Assembly (NCBI GenBank): GCA_910583795.1
Contig: CAJTZQ010000005.1
Span: 20,118 to 84,117 of the forward strand
Direction: 5' to 3'
Length of the DNA stretch: 64,000 nucleotides
From: an uncultured Muribaculaceae bacterium
GTDB taxonomy: Bacteria > Bacteroidota > Bacteroidia > Bacteroidales > Muribaculaceae
The notes under the pieces were generated by a model, which saw only the letters and a list, made by a program, of their open reading frames with translations, did not search any database and was not told the DNA's origin. Shown here in pieces: positions 27,059-37,187 of the stretch (position 1 is the first letter of the stretch; each line of letters opens with the position of its first letter). The translations under genes were made by a program, and so were the position numbers.

Positions 27059-27394
27059 TTTTAATCGATAAATTTTAATAAAAATTTTTATTTTGGATAA
27101 CTTTTGAATGAGGTTAAAATTTTTAAATGCTGATATATAGATAAATAAAAAAAATTTTGGAAAACTTTATGAAAAATCAAAAATATTTTTATTAGATTTT
27201 TTTGTTATTGAGGATTGCTTTTTTGAAACCTGTGCTAAAGTTTTTTTTAATTTGTAAGTAATTTTTCGGTTTTATTGCGTTTATGTTATAGATATAAAGA
27301 ATAATATTGAAAAATGTAAGCGACTGATGTGTTTTAATTGAGGTCTACAGGTAAAATTGCTTCCGTCAGTTACTTTTTAACATCGAATTCAATC
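27059..27394. other. A+T-rich divergent intergenic region nrdD/maeB
   Basis: About 335 bp, very A+T-rich with several A- and T-tracts, separating divergent nrdD and maeB. I see no open frame, no stable hairpin and no complete -33/-7 pair for maeB; a TAATTTTT at about 27259 is the nearest -7 candidate. Confidence 0.6.
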
Positions 27395-29668
27395 ATGTCA
27401 AAAGTCACCAAACAAATGGCGCTCGACTATCATGAGGAGGGCAAGCCAGGAAAAATTGAAATTGTTCCGACGAAGCCGTATGCTTCGCAGCAGGATCTTG
27501 CATTGGCATATTCCCCGGGAGTGGCATATCCATGTCTTGAGATTGAGAAAGATCCTGAAGATGCCTATCGTTACACCAACCGTGGTAACTTGGTTGGTGT
27601 CGTCAGCAATGGCACTGCTGTATTGGGTCTTGGAGATATCGGTGCTCTTGCCGGTAAACCGGTCATGGAAGGGAAGGCTCTTCTATTTAAAATTTTTGCA
27701 GGTCTTGATGCTTTCGATATCGAAATCAATGAAAAAGATCCGGACAAAATTATTGAGATTGTCAAAGCTATTTCTCCGACATTTGGAGGAATCAACCTTG
27801 AAGATATTAAGGCTCCTGAATGTTTCAAAATCGAGACCAGACTTAAGGAGGAGTGTGATATCCCTGTGATGCACGATGACCAGCATGGCACTGCTATTAT
27901 CTCAGGAGCGGGACTTCTAAATGCCCTTCAGATTCAGGGTAAGAAAATCGGGGATATTCGCCTTGTGGTGAACGGTGCCGGAGCCGCGGCTATAAGTTGC
28001 ACACGTCTTTACGTGGCACTTGGCGTTGATCCGAAAAATGTGGTAATGTGTGATTCTAAAGGGGTGATCCGTGCGGATCGTGAAGGCTTAAACTCTCAGA
28101 AAAAGGAGTTTGCGACAGATCGGGATCTTCACACTCTTGAAGAGGCAATGGTGGATGCAGATGTATTCCTCGGGCTTAGTGTGGCGGATGTTGTTACGCC
28201 TGAAATGGTTAAATCTATGGCGCCAAATCCGATAGTGTTTGCTCTTGCCAATCCGAATCCGGAAATTGCATACGATCTTGCTATTCAGACCCGTCCCGAC
28301 ATTATAGTTGCCACCGGTAGAAGTGACTATCCAAACCAGATAAACAACGTGATCGGTTTCCCTTACATATTCCGAGGAGCTCTTGATTGTGGGGCTACGG
28401 GAATTAATGAGGCTATGAAAATTGCAGCTGTCCATGCAATCGCTGATCTTGCCAAAGATCCCGTTCCATCTGTAGTGGATGAAGCCTACGGGATGAATAA
28501 TATCAAATTCGGTAGGGAATACATTCTTCCAAAAGCGTTAGATCCCCGGTTGCTCCTATGTGTCGCCCCGGCAGTTGCAAAGGCAGCCGCGCAATCAGGT
28601 ATCGCACGTCGACCTATTCCTGATTGGAATGCGTATCAGACAAGGCTTAGAAATCTAATGGGAGATGACGGTAAGATGATGCGCCACATTGCGGATCTTG
28701 CTAAACAGACTCCCAAGAGGGTAGTCATTTGTGAAGGAAACATGGATAACATGCTGCGTGCAGCCGTGCGTTGTGCTCGGGAAGGTGTTTGTATGCCGGT
28801 TGTCCTTGGAAATGAAGAGATGATAGAGAAGAGGGCAACGCGTCTTGGTCTTTCTCTTGATAATATTGAAATTATCAATCCCCGTCATGACCGTGAGGCG
28901 GAGACACGTGAGCGTTATGCAACTATTCTTGCTCAGAAGAAGGCTCGTGAAGGTTTTACATTCGATTTCGCTCTTGAAAAAATGTTCAACCGTACATATT
29001 TCGGTATGATGATGGTGGAGACTGGAGATGCGGATGCATGCCTCGTATCCACTTATTCAGCCGGAGAAGCTACTGCGAGCAATGTTGTGTCAATAATTGG
29101 GTTGCAGGATGGTTATAAGCATTTTGCAACTATGCATATCCTGAATACGCGTCGCGGTACGTTCTTTATAGCAGACACTGCTGTGAATCCGGATGCAGAC
29201 CGTTCCGCACTCATAGACATTGCCCGTCTTGCAGACCATACCGTGCGTTTCTTTGCCCAGGAGCCTGTCATGGCTATGCTCTCTTATAGCAATTTCGGAT
29301 CTTCGGAACACGAGGAAGCTACCATGGTAGCCGACGCAGTAAAAGAACTCCATGAGAAATATCCTGATCTGATTGTCGATGGAGAGATGCAGGTGGATTA
29401 TGCTCTTGATACTAAACTTCGTGATGAAACATTCCCGTTTAATACAATTAAGGGTAAAAATGTCAACACTCTAATATTCCCGAATTTGACTGCAGCTAAC
29501 TGTACTGGTAAAATGCTCCTGTCTATGGGAATCGGAAGTATTATAGGTCCCATTCAGATGGGATTAAAGAAACCGGTCTATTTCACCAACAGCAACAGTT
29601 CGGAGCAAGAAATATATGATCTTGTGGCGATCGCTGCTCTTGATGCGATTACACTCGCAAAAAAATAA
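27395..29668 (+). CDS. maeB: NADP-dependent malic enzyme (malic domain fused to phosphotransacetylase domain)
   Basis: Decarboxylates malate to pyruvate with NADP. From the ATG at 27395 ([16 protein letters not shown]) it has 757 residues, normal for MaeB; the upstream extension of the frame has no family support. Malic domain: [30 protein letters not shown] (start of the NAD(P) and substrate site), [10 protein letters not shown] with metal ligands, and [12 protein letters not shown] (dinucleotide fold). From about residue 430 a phosphate-acetyltransferase domain follows ([23 protein letters not shown] ... [16 protein letters not shown]), known to act in acetyl-CoA regulation rather than catalysis. 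Confidence 0.95.
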   Translation: MSKVTKQMALDYHEEGKPGKIEIVPTKPYASQQDLALAYSPGVAYPCLEIEKDPEDAYRYTNRGNLVGVVSNGTAVLGLGDIGALAGKPVMEGKALLFKIFAGLDAFDIEINEKDPDKIIEIVKAISPTFGGINLEDIKAPECFKIETRLKEECDIPVMHDDQHGTAIISGAGLLNALQIQGKKIGDIRLVVNGAGAAAISCTRLYVALGVDPKNVVMCDSKGVIRADREGLNSQKKEFATDRDLHTLEEAMVDADVFLGLSVADVVTPEMVKSMAPNPIVFALANPNPEIAYDLAIQTRPDIIVATGRSDYPNQINNVIGFPYIFRGALDCGATGINEAMKIAAVHAIADLAKDPVPSVVDEAYGMNNIKFGREYILPKALDPRLLLCVAPAVAKAAAQSGIARRPIPDWNAYQTRLRNLMGDDGKMMRHIADLAKQTPKRVVICEGNMDNMLRAAVRCAREGVCMPVVLGNEEMIEKRATRLGLSLDNIEIINPRHDREAETRERYATILAQKKAREGFTFDFALEKMFNRTYFGMMMVETGDADACLVSTYSAGEATASNVVSIIGLQDGYKHFATMHILNTRRGTFFIADTAVNPDADRSALIDIARLADHTVRFFAQEPVMAMLSYSNFGSSEHEEATMVADAVKELHEKYPDLIVDGEMQVDYALDTKLRDETFPFNTIKGKNVNTLIFPNLTAANCTGKMLLSMGIGSIIGPIQMGLKKPVYFTNSNSSEQEIYDLVAIAALDAITLAKK

Positions 29669-29690
29669 TGTATTAAAATTCTGAGTATAA

Positions 29691-29724
29691 AGAGCGAAGG
29701 CAAATCACCTTCGCTCTTTTCTTA
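29691..29724 (+). terminator. Intrinsic terminator of maeB
   Basis: AGAGCGAAGG (29691-29700) pairs with CCTTCGCTCT (29708-29717) across a 7-nt loop and is followed by TTTTCTTAATTTTT. Confidence 0.92.
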
Positions 29725-29816
29725 ATTTTTTTGAAAAGCGATAGGGGATTTTTAAGGTTTGACTGTCATATAAAGGAAAGGAAACGAAAACAATCTTTCG
29801 TATTAAATCCTGCATT

Positions 29817-32447
29817 ATGAAAAAGAAATTATTATTATCATTTTCTCTCGCTCTGATGTGTGGCGTATCGTTATGTGCCGGCAACATCACTGTGCGAGCC
29901 GTAAAATTGCCTGCTGAAAAGGTTTTTGCTGACATTATGAAACAGAGTGGCAAGAATTTTGTCTATTCAGCAGGGTTATTAGATAATATGATTGTCTCGG
30001 TAAACTTAAAAGACAGTCCACTCAATGAAGCCCTTGATCAAATATTTAAAAATACTGATATCTCTTACAAGATAAAAGGGAACAATGTTTCATTATTCCG
30101 TGATAAAAAGAAGTCTAAACCGCAGATGAAAAGAAAGACAGTAAGCGGATTTGTGAGAGAATCAGGAAGCGGCGAGCCATTGGTGGGAGCTGTGGTTAAG
30201 GGCTCGGGAAATGCCGCTGTCACAAACGTAATGGGTTTTTACTCATTATCCTTGCCAGAGGGAAATAATAGTCTGGTTGTGACTTATCCAGGTTTTTCGC
30301 CGGTAAGTACGGAAAAATTTAATTTGAATTCAAACCGTACTATTGATATCTCCATGGATCCGGATGGTGAGGTTCTGGATGAATTGGTAGTACATGGCAG
30401 TAAAAATAATTCCCTGGCAATGGAATCGGCAAGTGTAGGCGCCCTAAATCTTAACAAGGGGGTGATTGCCTCCACTCCGGTTATTTTTGGAGAAAGCGAC
30501 GTAATTAAGACTCTTCAACTTGAGCCCGGTGTCTCTGCCGGGGTGGAAGGTATGGCAGGAATGTACGTGCATGGAGGAAATGCAGATGAAAACTTGTATA
30601 TGCTCGACAATATCCCACTTTATCAAGTTAACCACGTTGCCGGACTTTTCTCTGCGTTTAATACGGAAGCGATCAGAAATGTGGATTTTTATAAGTCATC
30701 CTTCCCTGCGAAATATGACGGACGTTTGTCTTCTTACATGGATGTGCATACCAAAGACGGATCACTTGAAGAGCATCATGGATCTTTTAGATTGGGATTG
30801 ACCTCCGGTGCTTTCAATATTGACGGACCAATCTGGAAAGGGCATACTTCTTATTCGGTTGCTCTCAGAAGATCATGGTTTGATATCCTGACAATTCCCG
30901 GATGTGCCATCTATAATAGTTTTTCAAAGGATGAGAAAAATAATTTGGGATTGGCATTCACTGATTTTAATGCTAAAGTAAATCATAGGTTTTCAGACAG
31001 GAGTAGCGCACATGTCATGTTCTATTACGGACAGGATTATCTTTATGTGAAGCAATCTTACGATATGAATAAATCAGATGATTATTATGATTATCTAAAG
31101 AATCATCTTAAATGGGGCAATATTGTTGTGTCGGCAGGTTGGAATTATGTTTTGTCACCCAAACTGTTCGGTGAATTTACTGCAGCATATACCCGATACA
31201 TGTCGAAGCTCACTCATACTGATGAAGATGGAGAAAAAGAGAATGGAAAGATAACTTCGTTTACTTTTTCTGAATTAAGTTCTGATAACAATATCAATGA
31301 CTGGATTTTTCGTGGCGATTTCGAATGGCATCCTCATGACCTGCATTCCATAAATTTCGGCGCATACTACACACGTCATAGTTTCCTTCCTTTTAGGAAC
31401 AAACGAACTATTGCTTCTGAAAACATGCATGAAACAATGACTGATAAAATCACCACATATCATGCAAATGAATTTAACATATATGGAAGTGGTGATTGGT
31501 CTCCTTCAAACAACTTTCGCGTGAATTACGGGCTGCACTATAGTCTCTTTAACATAGAAGGAAGAACACATCAAGGACTCTCCCCAAGGATTTCGTTAAA
31601 ATGGAGTCCCGCAAATGATTGGGCGATCAAGGCAGGATATTCTAAAACCGTGCAATATGTCCATCAATTGATTCAAAGTTCGATATCTCTTCCAACCGAT
31701 CAATGGATACCCATTCTTGGGTCACAGAAACCTCAGATCGCTGATAAGATCGCCGCCGGAGTTTATTATTCGCCGGAAACATCACTCACTTTTTCCGTGG
31801 AAGGTTATTGGAAATGGATGAATAATCTTCTTGAATATGCAGATGAATATTATATCCTTCCGCCTGATATAGCATGGAATGAAAAAATGGCGATAGGAAA
31901 AGGTACAGCAAAAGGGATAGACTTCAAGGTTTCAAAAGAATTCGGTAAACTCAGTGGGCATGTCAGCTATTCCCTTCTTTGGGCAGACAGGCAATATCCC
32001 GACAAAAACCATGGAAAGAAATTCCCGGCGCGATTTGATAACCGGCATAAGATAAATGTGATGGCAAATTGGAAAATCAATGACAAATGGGATATGAATG
32101 TCTCCTGGACTGGAATGTCGGGAAACCGTATCACTCTGCCGACACAATGCTGGGTTGACCCTGGCTTGGGTCCCTGGCATTATGATATGACGCTTGCCAC
32201 AGAAGTCAATAATTATCGTTTGCCATTCTATCATCGAATGGATCTTAGTTTCACCCGCTACACAAAAGGGGGATTCTGGAACTTTAGCTTATATAATGCT
32301 TACTGCAATATGAATACTATTGGTATCCAGAGAGATTATAGCTGGGGATCAGCCGACATTGTCACCCCTGACACCATGAAACCTGTATTCAAAAAAATAA
32401 AGCTTTTACCAATAATTCCATCCGTATCATATACATGGATCTTTTAA
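29817..32447 (+). CDS. TonB-dependent outer-membrane receptor with STN and carboxypeptidase-like domains
   Basis: An 876-residue outer-membrane receptor. Order of parts: signal peptide (1 to about 22); STN (secretin/TonB short N-terminal) domain about 23-95; a CarboxypepD_reg-like beta-sandwich about 105-190 (TVSGFVRESGSGEPLVGAVV); TonB plug about 205-320 (SDVIKTLQLEPGVSAGVEG, MYVHGGNADENLYMLDNIPL); then a 22-strand barrel ending in aromatic YTWIF. An STN domain often contacts a FecR-type anti-sigma factor, but no such gene is near. It is followed after 12 bases by a DUF4249 lipoprotein, a usual partner in Bacteroidota. The absence of SusD or glycoside hydrolases argues against a classical polysaccharide utilisation locus; the ligand is unknown. 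Confidence 0.92.
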   Translation: MKKKLLLSFSLALMCGVSLCAGNITVRAVKLPAEKVFADIMKQSGKNFVYSAGLLDNMIVSVNLKDSPLNEALDQIFKNTDISYKIKGNNVSLFRDKKKSKPQMKRKTVSGFVRESGSGEPLVGAVVKGSGNAAVTNVMGFYSLSLPEGNNSLVVTYPGFSPVSTEKFNLNSNRTIDISMDPDGEVLDELVVHGSKNNSLAMESASVGALNLNKGVIASTPVIFGESDVIKTLQLEPGVSAGVEGMAGMYVHGGNADENLYMLDNIPLYQVNHVAGLFSAFNTEAIRNVDFYKSSFPAKYDGRLSSYMDVHTKDGSLEEHHGSFRLGLTSGAFNIDGPIWKGHTSYSVALRRSWFDILTIPGCAIYNSFSKDEKNNLGLAFTDFNAKVNHRFSDRSSAHVMFYYGQDYLYVKQSYDMNKSDDYYDYLKNHLKWGNIVVSAGWNYVLSPKLFGEFTAAYTRYMSKLTHTDEDGEKENGKITSFTFSELSSDNNINDWIFRGDFEWHPHDLHSINFGAYYTRHSFLPFRNKRTIASENMHETMTDKITTYHANEFNIYGSGDWSPSNNFRVNYGLHYSLFNIEGRTHQGLSPRISLKWSPANDWAIKAGYSKTVQYVHQLIQSSISLPTDQWIPILGSQKPQIADKIAAGVYYSPETSLTFSVEGYWKWMNNLLEYADEYYILPPDIAWNEKMAIGKGTAKGIDFKVSKEFGKLSGHVSYSLLWADRQYPDKNHGKKFPARFDNRHKINVMANWKINDKWDMNVSWTGMSGNRITLPTQCWVDPGLGPWHYDMTLATEVNNYRLPFYHRMDLSFTRYTKGGFWNFSLYNAYCNMNTIGIQRDYSWGSADIVTPDTMKPVFKKIKLLPIIPSVSYTWIF

Positions 32448-32459
32448 TGTGCCTTAATT

Positions 32460-33599
32460 ATGAAAATACGTAGATTTTTTAGAAAATATATTCTTCCCCT
32501 TATCCTTTCTCTTGTCCTGACTTCATGTTTCTCTGATTTTGAACCCGACATTGAGAGTAAGCCTGTGTTATGCATGATATCCAATATCTCTGATGGCGAT
32601 AGTATAAAAGTATCTCTAACTCACACCTGGAGATGGTCGGAAGGAAAAAATGAACCCTGGAATTATTCAAATTGGGCGACTGAAGGATTTGAATCTGAAC
32701 TTTTAGTCAAGAATGCTTTGGTGAAGCTATATGTGAACGATGAATATACGGAAACTTTAAAATTGGCTAAGAGAAAAGTTTATGGAAATATGGGTTCAGA
32801 TGGCATGGTATTAAGACCATGGGAGGATTACCCCTGGACTACTACCGGATACGTATATTATATAGCCGAATATATTCCGAAATGCGGTGATAAAATCAGG
32901 TTGGAAGCTGAGTCTGATGAATATGGATCGGCATGGGCAGAGGTGACGGTCCCACAGACTGTTGAGATTGATAGCGTGGATTATACTATAAGTAATTTTG
33001 AAGACCGGAATTCTACATTGAGCGAATTTTATATATTTGATATGAATCTCTCTATGTGGTTTTCAGATCCCGGCAATGAAACAAACTATTATATGTTTGA
33101 TACTTCCTCTTCGGGTTATTTTAAAGGAGAAGATGATCAGGGAATAGAGTACAAGGAATCTGTGACCTTTAGAGATGAGACAGACGATCCCTTATTTACC
33201 GAACATGTTTCAGCGATAGATCATGTGTTGGCGGAGACGAGTGGATACTCGTTCTTTTCAGACCGACAAATATCAGGAAAAAGTTATCCATTGCATGTAC
33301 GCCTTGAAGCGGTGTCTTATCAGATAGATAACAGATTGGCTACTCCTGATATGGAAAACAGTTATATCAGCCTGATACTTTATTCCATATCCCCAAGCTA
33401 TTACAGACATGTAATTTCCGTCTGGGCAGCTAACGATGGCATTGTAGGTTCTTTGGGGGATGTCGGGCTTGCTGAGCCGGTGTTCGCTGCAAGTAATGTC
33501 TCCACCGGAGCGGGTGTTGTGTCGGCATTTACCAAATATGAATATAAACTCTATATGCGTCAATTAATAGAAAGCATAGAGAAAGAATCCCAACAATAA
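32460..33599 (+). CDS. DUF4249 family lipoprotein
   Basis: A 379-residue lipoprotein with a lipobox (LVLTSCFSD; modified Cys at about 24). DUF4249 proteins are found beside TonB-dependent receptors with STN/carboxypeptidase domains, as here, and are thought to be surface or periplasmic accessory proteins of that receptor. Beta-rich sequence with many Trp and Tyr, for example LTHTWRWSEGKNEPW and YYIAEYIPKCGDKIRLEAE, is consistent with the family. The function is not established. A terminator follows. Confidence 0.85.
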   Translation: MKIRRFFRKYILPLILSLVLTSCFSDFEPDIESKPVLCMISNISDGDSIKVSLTHTWRWSEGKNEPWNYSNWATEGFESELLVKNALVKLYVNDEYTETLKLAKRKVYGNMGSDGMVLRPWEDYPWTTTGYVYYIAEYIPKCGDKIRLEAESDEYGSAWAEVTVPQTVEIDSVDYTISNFEDRNSTLSEFYIFDMNLSMWFSDPGNETNYYMFDTSSSGYFKGEDDQGIEYKESVTFRDETDDPLFTEHVSAIDHVLAETSGYSFFSDRQISGKSYPLHVRLEAVSYQIDNRLATPDMENSYISLILYSISPSYYRHVISVWAANDGIVGSLGDVGLAEPVFAASNVSTGAGVVSAFTKYEYKLYMRQLIESIEKESQQ

Positions 33600-33617
33600 A
33601 ATTGTCTAATGAAGAAG

Positions 33618-33648
33618 AACGGCAGGCATGAGATGTGCCTGCCGTTTT
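33618..33648. terminator. Terminator between the DUF4249 gene and the convergent barrel gene
   Basis: AACGGCAGGCA (33618-33628) pairs with TGCCTGCCGTT (33636-33646), followed by T residues on the plus strand. Confidence 0.9.
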
Positions 33649-33669
33649 ATATAGATGATATTAAGATAA

Positions 33670-34269
33670 TTAGAAATCTAAGCCAATTCTGAAAGAGAAA
33701 TAATTTTGAGTAAGAGTGAAGCGCCGTCCGGTAGGTTCCCAGGTTGTATACCCGTTGTCTGAATCAAAAACTTCCTCATATTCATCATGACGTGAAGCTG
33801 TGAAAGTCCAACCGATTCCTACATTCAGTCCGACTTTTCTTCCCCAGTTAAACCTGTAACCAATAGAAGGGGAAAGATAGAATCCCTTATGCTCCGAGTC
33901 TGAATAATAACCACCGATTCTCAAGTCACCGAAAGGGGTGAAAATCCCCCATTTTTGATCTGTGCGAGCCTGTATGAATATAGGAACAAACCAATTGTTT
34001 GTTCTGTTGCTTCTATATAATTCAGCAGAAACTCCCGCACCTAAAAAGAATTGGTTGTTGAATTGGTAGCCGTGAGATGTAGACAGTCCGGAATGGACTT
34101 GTGTTGATCTTTGCAAATCAAATTGTCCTGTGCCGGATAGCTGATATCCGTATGGACGTCTGAGATCATTGCTCCATTCTATAAATCCTCTATACCCTTT
34201 TTCCGGTTGCTCTGCATTCATCGGAAGTGATAGCAATGCTAATACCGGTAAAATATAAATCCGTTTCAT
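33670..34269 (-). CDS. Outer-membrane beta-barrel protein of unknown function
   Basis: A 199-residue exported protein. A signal peptide (MKRIYILPVLALLSLPMNA) is followed by alternating hydrophobic/polar strands rich in glycine and aromatic residues (FFLGAGVSAELY, GIFTPFGDLRIGGYY, YLSPSIGYRFNWG, VGLNVGIGWTFTA) and a terminal aromatic F in FSFRIGLDF, the signature of a small eight-stranded barrel inserted by the BAM complex. No specific family name can be given. It is convergent with the DUF4249 gene and 108 bp downstream of trkH. Confidence 0.8.
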   Translation of the reverse strand: MKRIYILPVLALLSLPMNAEQPEKGYRGFIEWSNDLRRPYGYQLSGTGQFDLQRSTQVHSGLSTSHGYQFNNQFFLGAGVSAELYRSNRTNNWFVPIFIQARTDQKWGIFTPFGDLRIGGYYSDSEHKGFYLSPSIGYRFNWGRKVGLNVGIGWTFTASRHDEYEEVFDSDNGYTTWEPTGRRFTLTQNYFSFRIGLDF

Positions 34270-34377
34270 TGATTTAAGATTGTAATTAATTTAAATTTTG
34301 AGACAGCCGGACACACATTTTGTCTCTGTCTAATAATAAGACCGGAAACAGTTATAAATCCCCTATGCGGTTCTGAA

Positions 34378-35853
34378 TTATTTTCTCCAGAAAGATGGGG
34401 CAAAGAGAAGAAGAATCGTGAAAAGTTCAAGACGACCAACGAGCATAATAAAAGATAGCAACCATTTAGCCCCGTTGGGAATAAGTGCGAAATTACCTCC
34501 GATTCCTGTAATATCGGTTCCAAGTCCTGTGTTTGATATCGCGGAGAGACATACAAAAAAACTGTCTTTAAGGGGCAGTCCCATGATCACGAGTATTGTC
34601 CCTCCAACAAGTATCACCATTATGTAGACGAAAAGGAAAGCCAGCGTTTTCTGTACCACCGATGATGGTGTGCCTTTGCCATTGATACATACCGTCGTGA
34701 CAGCACTTGGATGCATCATTTTGAAAAATTCATTTTTTATAAATTTGAACAATACTATGAATCGGTCAATCTTCGCTCCACCCGACGTGCTCCCAGCACA
34801 CGCTCCCATGACCATCATTATAATTAAGACAATTACTGCCAACGGGCCCCAATCTGCAAAATCCGGTTCTGTAAGTCCTGTAGATGTCAAAATGGAGACC
34901 GCCTGGAATAGAGGATCAATCGTGACATCATCAATATTATGCGCAAGACCCTGCGCAACAACATTAATTGTCAATACCACATAACATATAAATATTATGG
35001 CAAGATACCATCTTAGTACATCATTTTTGAATGCAGATTTAAAATTCCCACATACAACCTTATAGATAATGGCGAAATTTACGCCACCTAAAAACATGAA
35101 GAACATCAATACTGTTTTGATGTAGGTGCTCCCCATTTCTGTGACAGACATATCGCTATTGGAAAATCCTCCGGTCGACATCGTTGACAGACCATAACAG
35201 AATGCATCAAAAACCGACATGTCGGAAAATCCGAGCAGTATGATGAGAATAGATGTGAGGCATATATATACAATCCACAAACTTTGGGCAGTAAAGCTTA
35301 TCCGGGGTCTTAACTTGTCGTGAGTGATCCCTGTCACTTCTGCATTAAACAGTTGCATACCACCTTGGTAGTTTAGCATAGGAACTACGGCAAGCGTGAA
35401 CAGGATAATTCCGAGACCTCCGATCCATTGCACTATGCATCTCCATAATAGTAAAGAATGTGGAACTCCCTCAAGTGAGTTAAGAACGGTTGCTCCGGTT
35501 GTGGTGAATCCACTCATGGTTTCAAAAAAAGCATCCGTGACAGACAGATTTGTGGAACATGTTATGAAGGGAAGCATTCCGAACAATGAAAGAATAATCC
35601 ACGTGAGTCCTGTAAGAACAACAGCTTCACGTTTACCCATTTCCCTACTATTGGGTTTAAGGCTTACCATTCCCATTCCACACCCTGCCGTGATTCCCAT
35701 GCATAATAAAAATTGCATTATGCTGTGTTCATTGTAGAAAAGCCCGACAATACAGGGAATAGCCATAAATGCCGCCTCAATCATCAAAAGCCATCCGATG
35801 ACACGAAGAAGCATCTTTACATTAAGGTAACCTTTATGTTGTTTAAAAGCCAT
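34378..35853 (-). CDS. trkH: Potassium uptake protein TrkH
   Basis: The ion-conducting subunit of the Trk K+ uptake system (491 residues, polytopic). The four selectivity-filter repeats are recognisable, including TTTGATVL (first), STMSTGGFSNSD (second), TSTGLTEPDFADWG (third) and SNTGLGTDITG (fourth), each following a hydrophobic M1-type helix. Its start shares one base with the trkA stop (TAATG), so it is coupled to its regulatory partner. A cytosolic GACAGSTSGGAKIDR segment between repeats three and four is typical. Confidence 0.96.
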   Translation of the reverse strand: MAFKQHKGYLNVKMLLRVIGWLLMIEAAFMAIPCIVGLFYNEHSIMQFLLCMGITAGCGMGMVSLKPNSREMGKREAVVLTGLTWIILSLFGMLPFITCSTNLSVTDAFFETMSGFTTTGATVLNSLEGVPHSLLLWRCIVQWIGGLGIILFTLAVVPMLNYQGGMQLFNAEVTGITHDKLRPRISFTAQSLWIVYICLTSILIILLGFSDMSVFDAFCYGLSTMSTGGFSNSDMSVTEMGSTYIKTVLMFFMFLGGVNFAIIYKVVCGNFKSAFKNDVLRWYLAIIFICYVVLTINVVAQGLAHNIDDVTIDPLFQAVSILTSTGLTEPDFADWGPLAVIVLIIMMVMGACAGSTSGGAKIDRFIVLFKFIKNEFFKMMHPSAVTTVCINGKGTPSSVVQKTLAFLFVYIMVILVGGTILVIMGLPLKDSFFVCLSAISNTGLGTDITGIGGNFALIPNGAKWLLSFIMLVGRLELFTILLLFAPSFWRK

Positions 35854-37187
35854 TAATTAAACCATTTTTCAATCTTGCTGATTGTCCCATTAAGACAGAA
35901 TACGACTACGAAGTCTCCGGCTTCTATATGGCTGTTGCCTCCGACAAGCATGCAATTGTCGTCGCGAACTATTGCCGCCAATGTCATACCGAATGGTAAA
36001 TGAAGATCCTTTACCGGAGCTTTTGTGATTTTAGCTCCAGGACGTACGAGCATTTCAGCCACTTCCGCATCTGCAAGAGCCAGACATTTTGCATTGCTCT
36101 CATCAGCATCAAGCAAGATTTTGAAAATATGGCTTGAGGCCAGGAGTTTTTTATTGATGATGGTGCCAATATTGAGATTTTCAGCCTGACTGACAAACTG
36201 TAGATTCTCCACATCAGCTATTGTTTTAGGCACACCAAACTCTTTTGCTGAAAGACAAGACAAGATATTTGTTTCGGAATAGTCTGTAAGGGCAAGAAAT
36301 GCATCATATTGATAGATATTATTTTCTCGAAGCACCTCGATGTCTCTACCATCGCCAAGAACAATCTCGCAGTCAGGCAAAGCCGTTGCCATGTATTCAC
36401 AATTTTCTCGATCATTGTCAATAATCTTGATGTGAAATTTATCATGAAAGCGTTTTGCGAACCTGCGGGCTATCCGGCTGCCTCCCATTATGAGAGCCTT
36501 CTTGATCACTCGTTTCTTCTTGCCACAAAGATCTCTTACCTCCTGAACATAGGGTGGTGTAGTGATGAAATAGACAATGTCGTCATATTCGATTTCATCA
36601 TTACCTCCGGGTATGATTGTCTCGTTGTTTCGTTTTATTGCAGCTACGTGGAAATTGTGTTCTTTTACCGGAAGATCCTTAAGTTTACAGTTTATAAGGG
36701 GTGACTCACTATGTAGTTTAACGCCAATAAGTAAAAGATTACCTCCATGAAGCTCTCCCCAATATCTTGCCCAATTGTGGGCAAGAGCAAGATTGATTTC
36801 GTCTGCAGCAAGATCTTCGGGATAAATCAGGAAATCTGCACCCATGTCACGCAAAATAGCCCCATTCTTGGAATCAAGAAATTCATGATTGTCAATTCTT
36901 GCTACTGTTTTCTTTGCGCCAAGCCTTTTGGCAATCGCACAGGATGTTATGTTGCGTGTCTCGTATGGTGTGACCGCGATATAAAGATCCGTGTTGTCTA
37001 CACCCACATCGCGCAAGGTCTCGAATGACGATGTGGATCCGTTCCAGGTCATCAGGTTGTAATTATCGTTGATTACGTCAAGTCGTGCCTGATCACTGTC
37101 AAGCAAGATTATATCCTGATCTTCATTTGATAGAAGTTTGGCAAGGTGGGTGCCCACTTCGCCTGCTCCGGCAATCACAATTTTCAT
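35853..37187 (-). CDS. trkA: Trk system potassium transporter TrkA
   Basis: The cytosolic NAD-binding regulatory ring of TrkH (444 residues). Two tandem RCK units are present: KIVIAGAGEVGTHLAKLL (Rossmann GxGxxG) at 1-18 with an acidic LLDSD at the strand end, and KALIMGGSRIARRFAKRF at about 230-247, each followed by a TrkA-C domain. The gene overlaps dxs by four bases (ATGA) upstream and trkH by one base downstream. Confidence 0.96.
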   Translation of the reverse strand: MKIVIAGAGEVGTHLAKLLSNEDQDIILLDSDQARLDVINDNYNLMTWNGSTSSFETLRDVGVDNTDLYIAVTPYETRNITSCAIAKRLGAKKTVARIDNHEFLDSKNGAILRDMGADFLIYPEDLAADEINLALAHNWARYWGELHGGNLLLIGVKLHSESPLINCKLKDLPVKEHNFHVAAIKRNNETIIPGGNDEIEYDDIVYFITTPPYVQEVRDLCGKKKRVIKKALIMGGSRIARRFAKRFHDKFHIKIIDNDRENCEYMATALPDCEIVLGDGRDIEVLRENNIYQYDAFLALTDYSETNILSCLSAKEFGVPKTIADVENLQFVSQAENLNIGTIINKKLLASSHIFKILLDADESNAKCLALADAEVAEMLVRPGAKITKAPVKDLHLPFGMTLAAIVRDDNCMLVGGNSHIEAGDFVVVFCLNGTISKIEKWFN